NCBI GenBank assembly: GCA_938041615.1
Contig: CALISV010000233.1
Coordinates: 1-6,491, forward strand
DNA length: 6,491 nucleotides
Source of the DNA: an uncultured Campylobacter sp.
Lineage (GTDB): Bacteria > Campylobacterota > Campylobacteria > Campylobacterales > Campylobacteraceae
Reading direction: 5' to 3'
In this document: positions 5,644 to 6,491 of the stretch, in pieces
Layout of the letters: each line of letters opens with the position of its first letter
How positions within the stretch are numbered: position 1 is the first letter of the stretch
The notes under the pieces: model-generated
What the model was told of the DNA's origin: nothing
What the model saw: only the letters and a program-made list of their open reading frames with translations
Databases searched by the model: none
Translations under genes and position numbers: made by a program

Positions 5644-6491
5644 TTAATATTTGCTGTTTTTGCCGATAAGATTTTGTAGGCCGAGCACGCAGGAGAGTAG
5701 AAAGGTTTTTTTATCAAGCGCAGAGTTTGTTTTTAGCTCAAATTCCGCCAAATTTAACGCGGTAAAAATTTCCCTATACGCTTTTAAATTTACAGCCAGA
5801 CACTGCCTTTTTAGTTCGTTTGCGACGTTTGGCGGCGGTGCATAGCCGAGCGTTTCTTTTATGTCAAATTTACCTGTTATTTTGATGCCGGCATGTAGCT
5901 TAAAAAGTCTAAAAAACGCGCGGTAAAGCGAGTTAATAAACAAAATTTCATTAAAATTTCCATCATCCGCGCAGGAGAAAAAATCGGCTCTGATATCTTT
6001 TAGCGCGATAAATTTATCGAAAAAATCGTCAAAACTCACGCTTGATAGCGAAAAAACCAAGCTTCTCACGATATTTTCGTTTATAGGCTCGTTTAGGGAG
6101 GCTAGTTTATTTAGCTCGCTTGCGGCTAGATATAAATTTTCGTTGTGTATGCGGTAGAGTTCAAAAAGCGCGTTTCTCGTGATATTTAGGCTTATTTTTG
6201 CTGCTTGTCTGCCGAGCAAATTTATGGCTTCTTCGGGCGAGCCGGGTTTAAAAAATCTCGCAAAATTTACTCCAAAAGCCTTTTGCGTATCAAAAACGGC
6301 TTTGGCGTCGGGCTCGAAAAGCTCGAAAATAAATACGCCGCCGTTTTTGCAACCGTCTATCAGGATTTTTAGCTCTTTTACGGGGATTTTTTTGTCGCTT
6401 TTTACGTGCAAAAGCGGGCTATCGCCAAAGAGCGAAGGCTCGCAAAGATGCGCGCGCGCAGCGTCAAAATCGTACTCTTCGTAGTAAAGGC
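5644..6491 (-). CDS. holA: DNA polymerase III delta subunit (HolA), 5' end outside the window
   Basis: HolA is the delta subunit of the clamp loader, which opens the sliding clamp and loads it on primed DNA. The frame stays open to the right edge, so the true start lies outside; 282 codons are visible and about 45 N-terminal residues are probably missing. The visible start reads LYYEEYDFDAARAHL, followed by the PSLFGDSPLLHVKSDKKIP segment typical of the first clamp-loader domain. Later come ISLNITRNALFELY, ENLYLAASELNKLASL (family motif of the middle domain) and the helical C-terminal collar region with INSLYRAFFRLFKL and LGYAPPPNVANEL. HolA is poorly conserved, and the call leans on resemblance to the C. 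jejuni protein and on the holA-rpsF-ssb-rpsR order. A TTG at 6409-6411 can look like a start but lies inside the conserved domain. The stop is 90 bp before rpsF. Confidence 0.82.
   Translation of the reverse strand, partial: LYYEEYDFDAARAHLCEPSLFGDSPLLHVKSDKKIPVKELKILIDGCKNGGVFIFELFEPDAKAVFDTQKAFGVNFARFFKPGSPEEAINLLGRQAAKISLNITRNALFELYRIHNENLYLAASELNKLASLNEPINENIVRSLVFSLSSVSFDDFFDKFIALKDIRADFFSCADDGNFNEILFINSLYRAFFRLFKLHAGIKITGKFDIKETLGYAPPPNVANELKRQCLAVNLKAYREIFTALNLAEFELKTNSALDKKTFLLSCVLGLQNLIGKNSKY

Noticed and set aside
6409..6411. TTG as the start of holA
   Set aside because: The frame continues upstream to the window edge with clamp-loader-like sequence (YYEEYDF), and no ribosome-binding site precedes the TTG.

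Overview
The window looks like chromosomal DNA from a Campylobacter, probably one of the GC-richer oral or intestinal species (the C. curvus/rectus/showae/gracilis type). The reasons are close resemblance of FliW, BamD, Lon, S18, S6 and SSB to my memory of the C. jejuni proteins, the same neighbourhood order as in C. jejuni (holA-rpsF-ssb-rpsR, lon, bamD, fliW), heavy use of AAATTT, and T-rich promoters with a good -10 but no clear -35. The lon coding region is visibly richer in G+C than the flanking spacers and the left-end genes. Genus is fairly certain; species is inference.

Left end (1-707): a minus-strand pair, fliW followed by the first 48 codons of an unrecognised exported protein that runs off the window. 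A 149-bp divergent spacer (559-707) carries a -10 element for each direction. Next (708-3836), on the plus strand, bamD (outer-membrane assembly lipoprotein) and lon (ATP-dependent protease) lie 9 bp apart, with lon starting at TTG, followed by a strong perfect hairpin. Then come about 460 bp (3837-4300) with no convincing protein gene. This stretch holds an extended -10 promoter, a 9-bp inverted repeat and a hairpin followed by seven T, which together could be a small RNA gene. Right part (4277-6491), minus strand: holA (5' end beyond the window), rpsF, ssb and rpsR, packed as an operon and closed by an intrinsic terminator just after rpsR.

Functionally the window is core genome: flagellin/CsrA control (FliW), envelope assembly (BamD), protein quality control (Lon), and a replication/translation operon (clamp-loader delta, S6, SSB, S18). 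S6 and S18 bind each other on the 16S rRNA platform. The rpsF leader can fold into a three-way-junction-like structure containing CCG, so S6:S18 feedback on its own mRNA is the most interesting testable idea, together with the possible small RNA after lon. I saw no mobile element, CRISPR, tRNA or rRNA, and no clear sign of a wholly new system.
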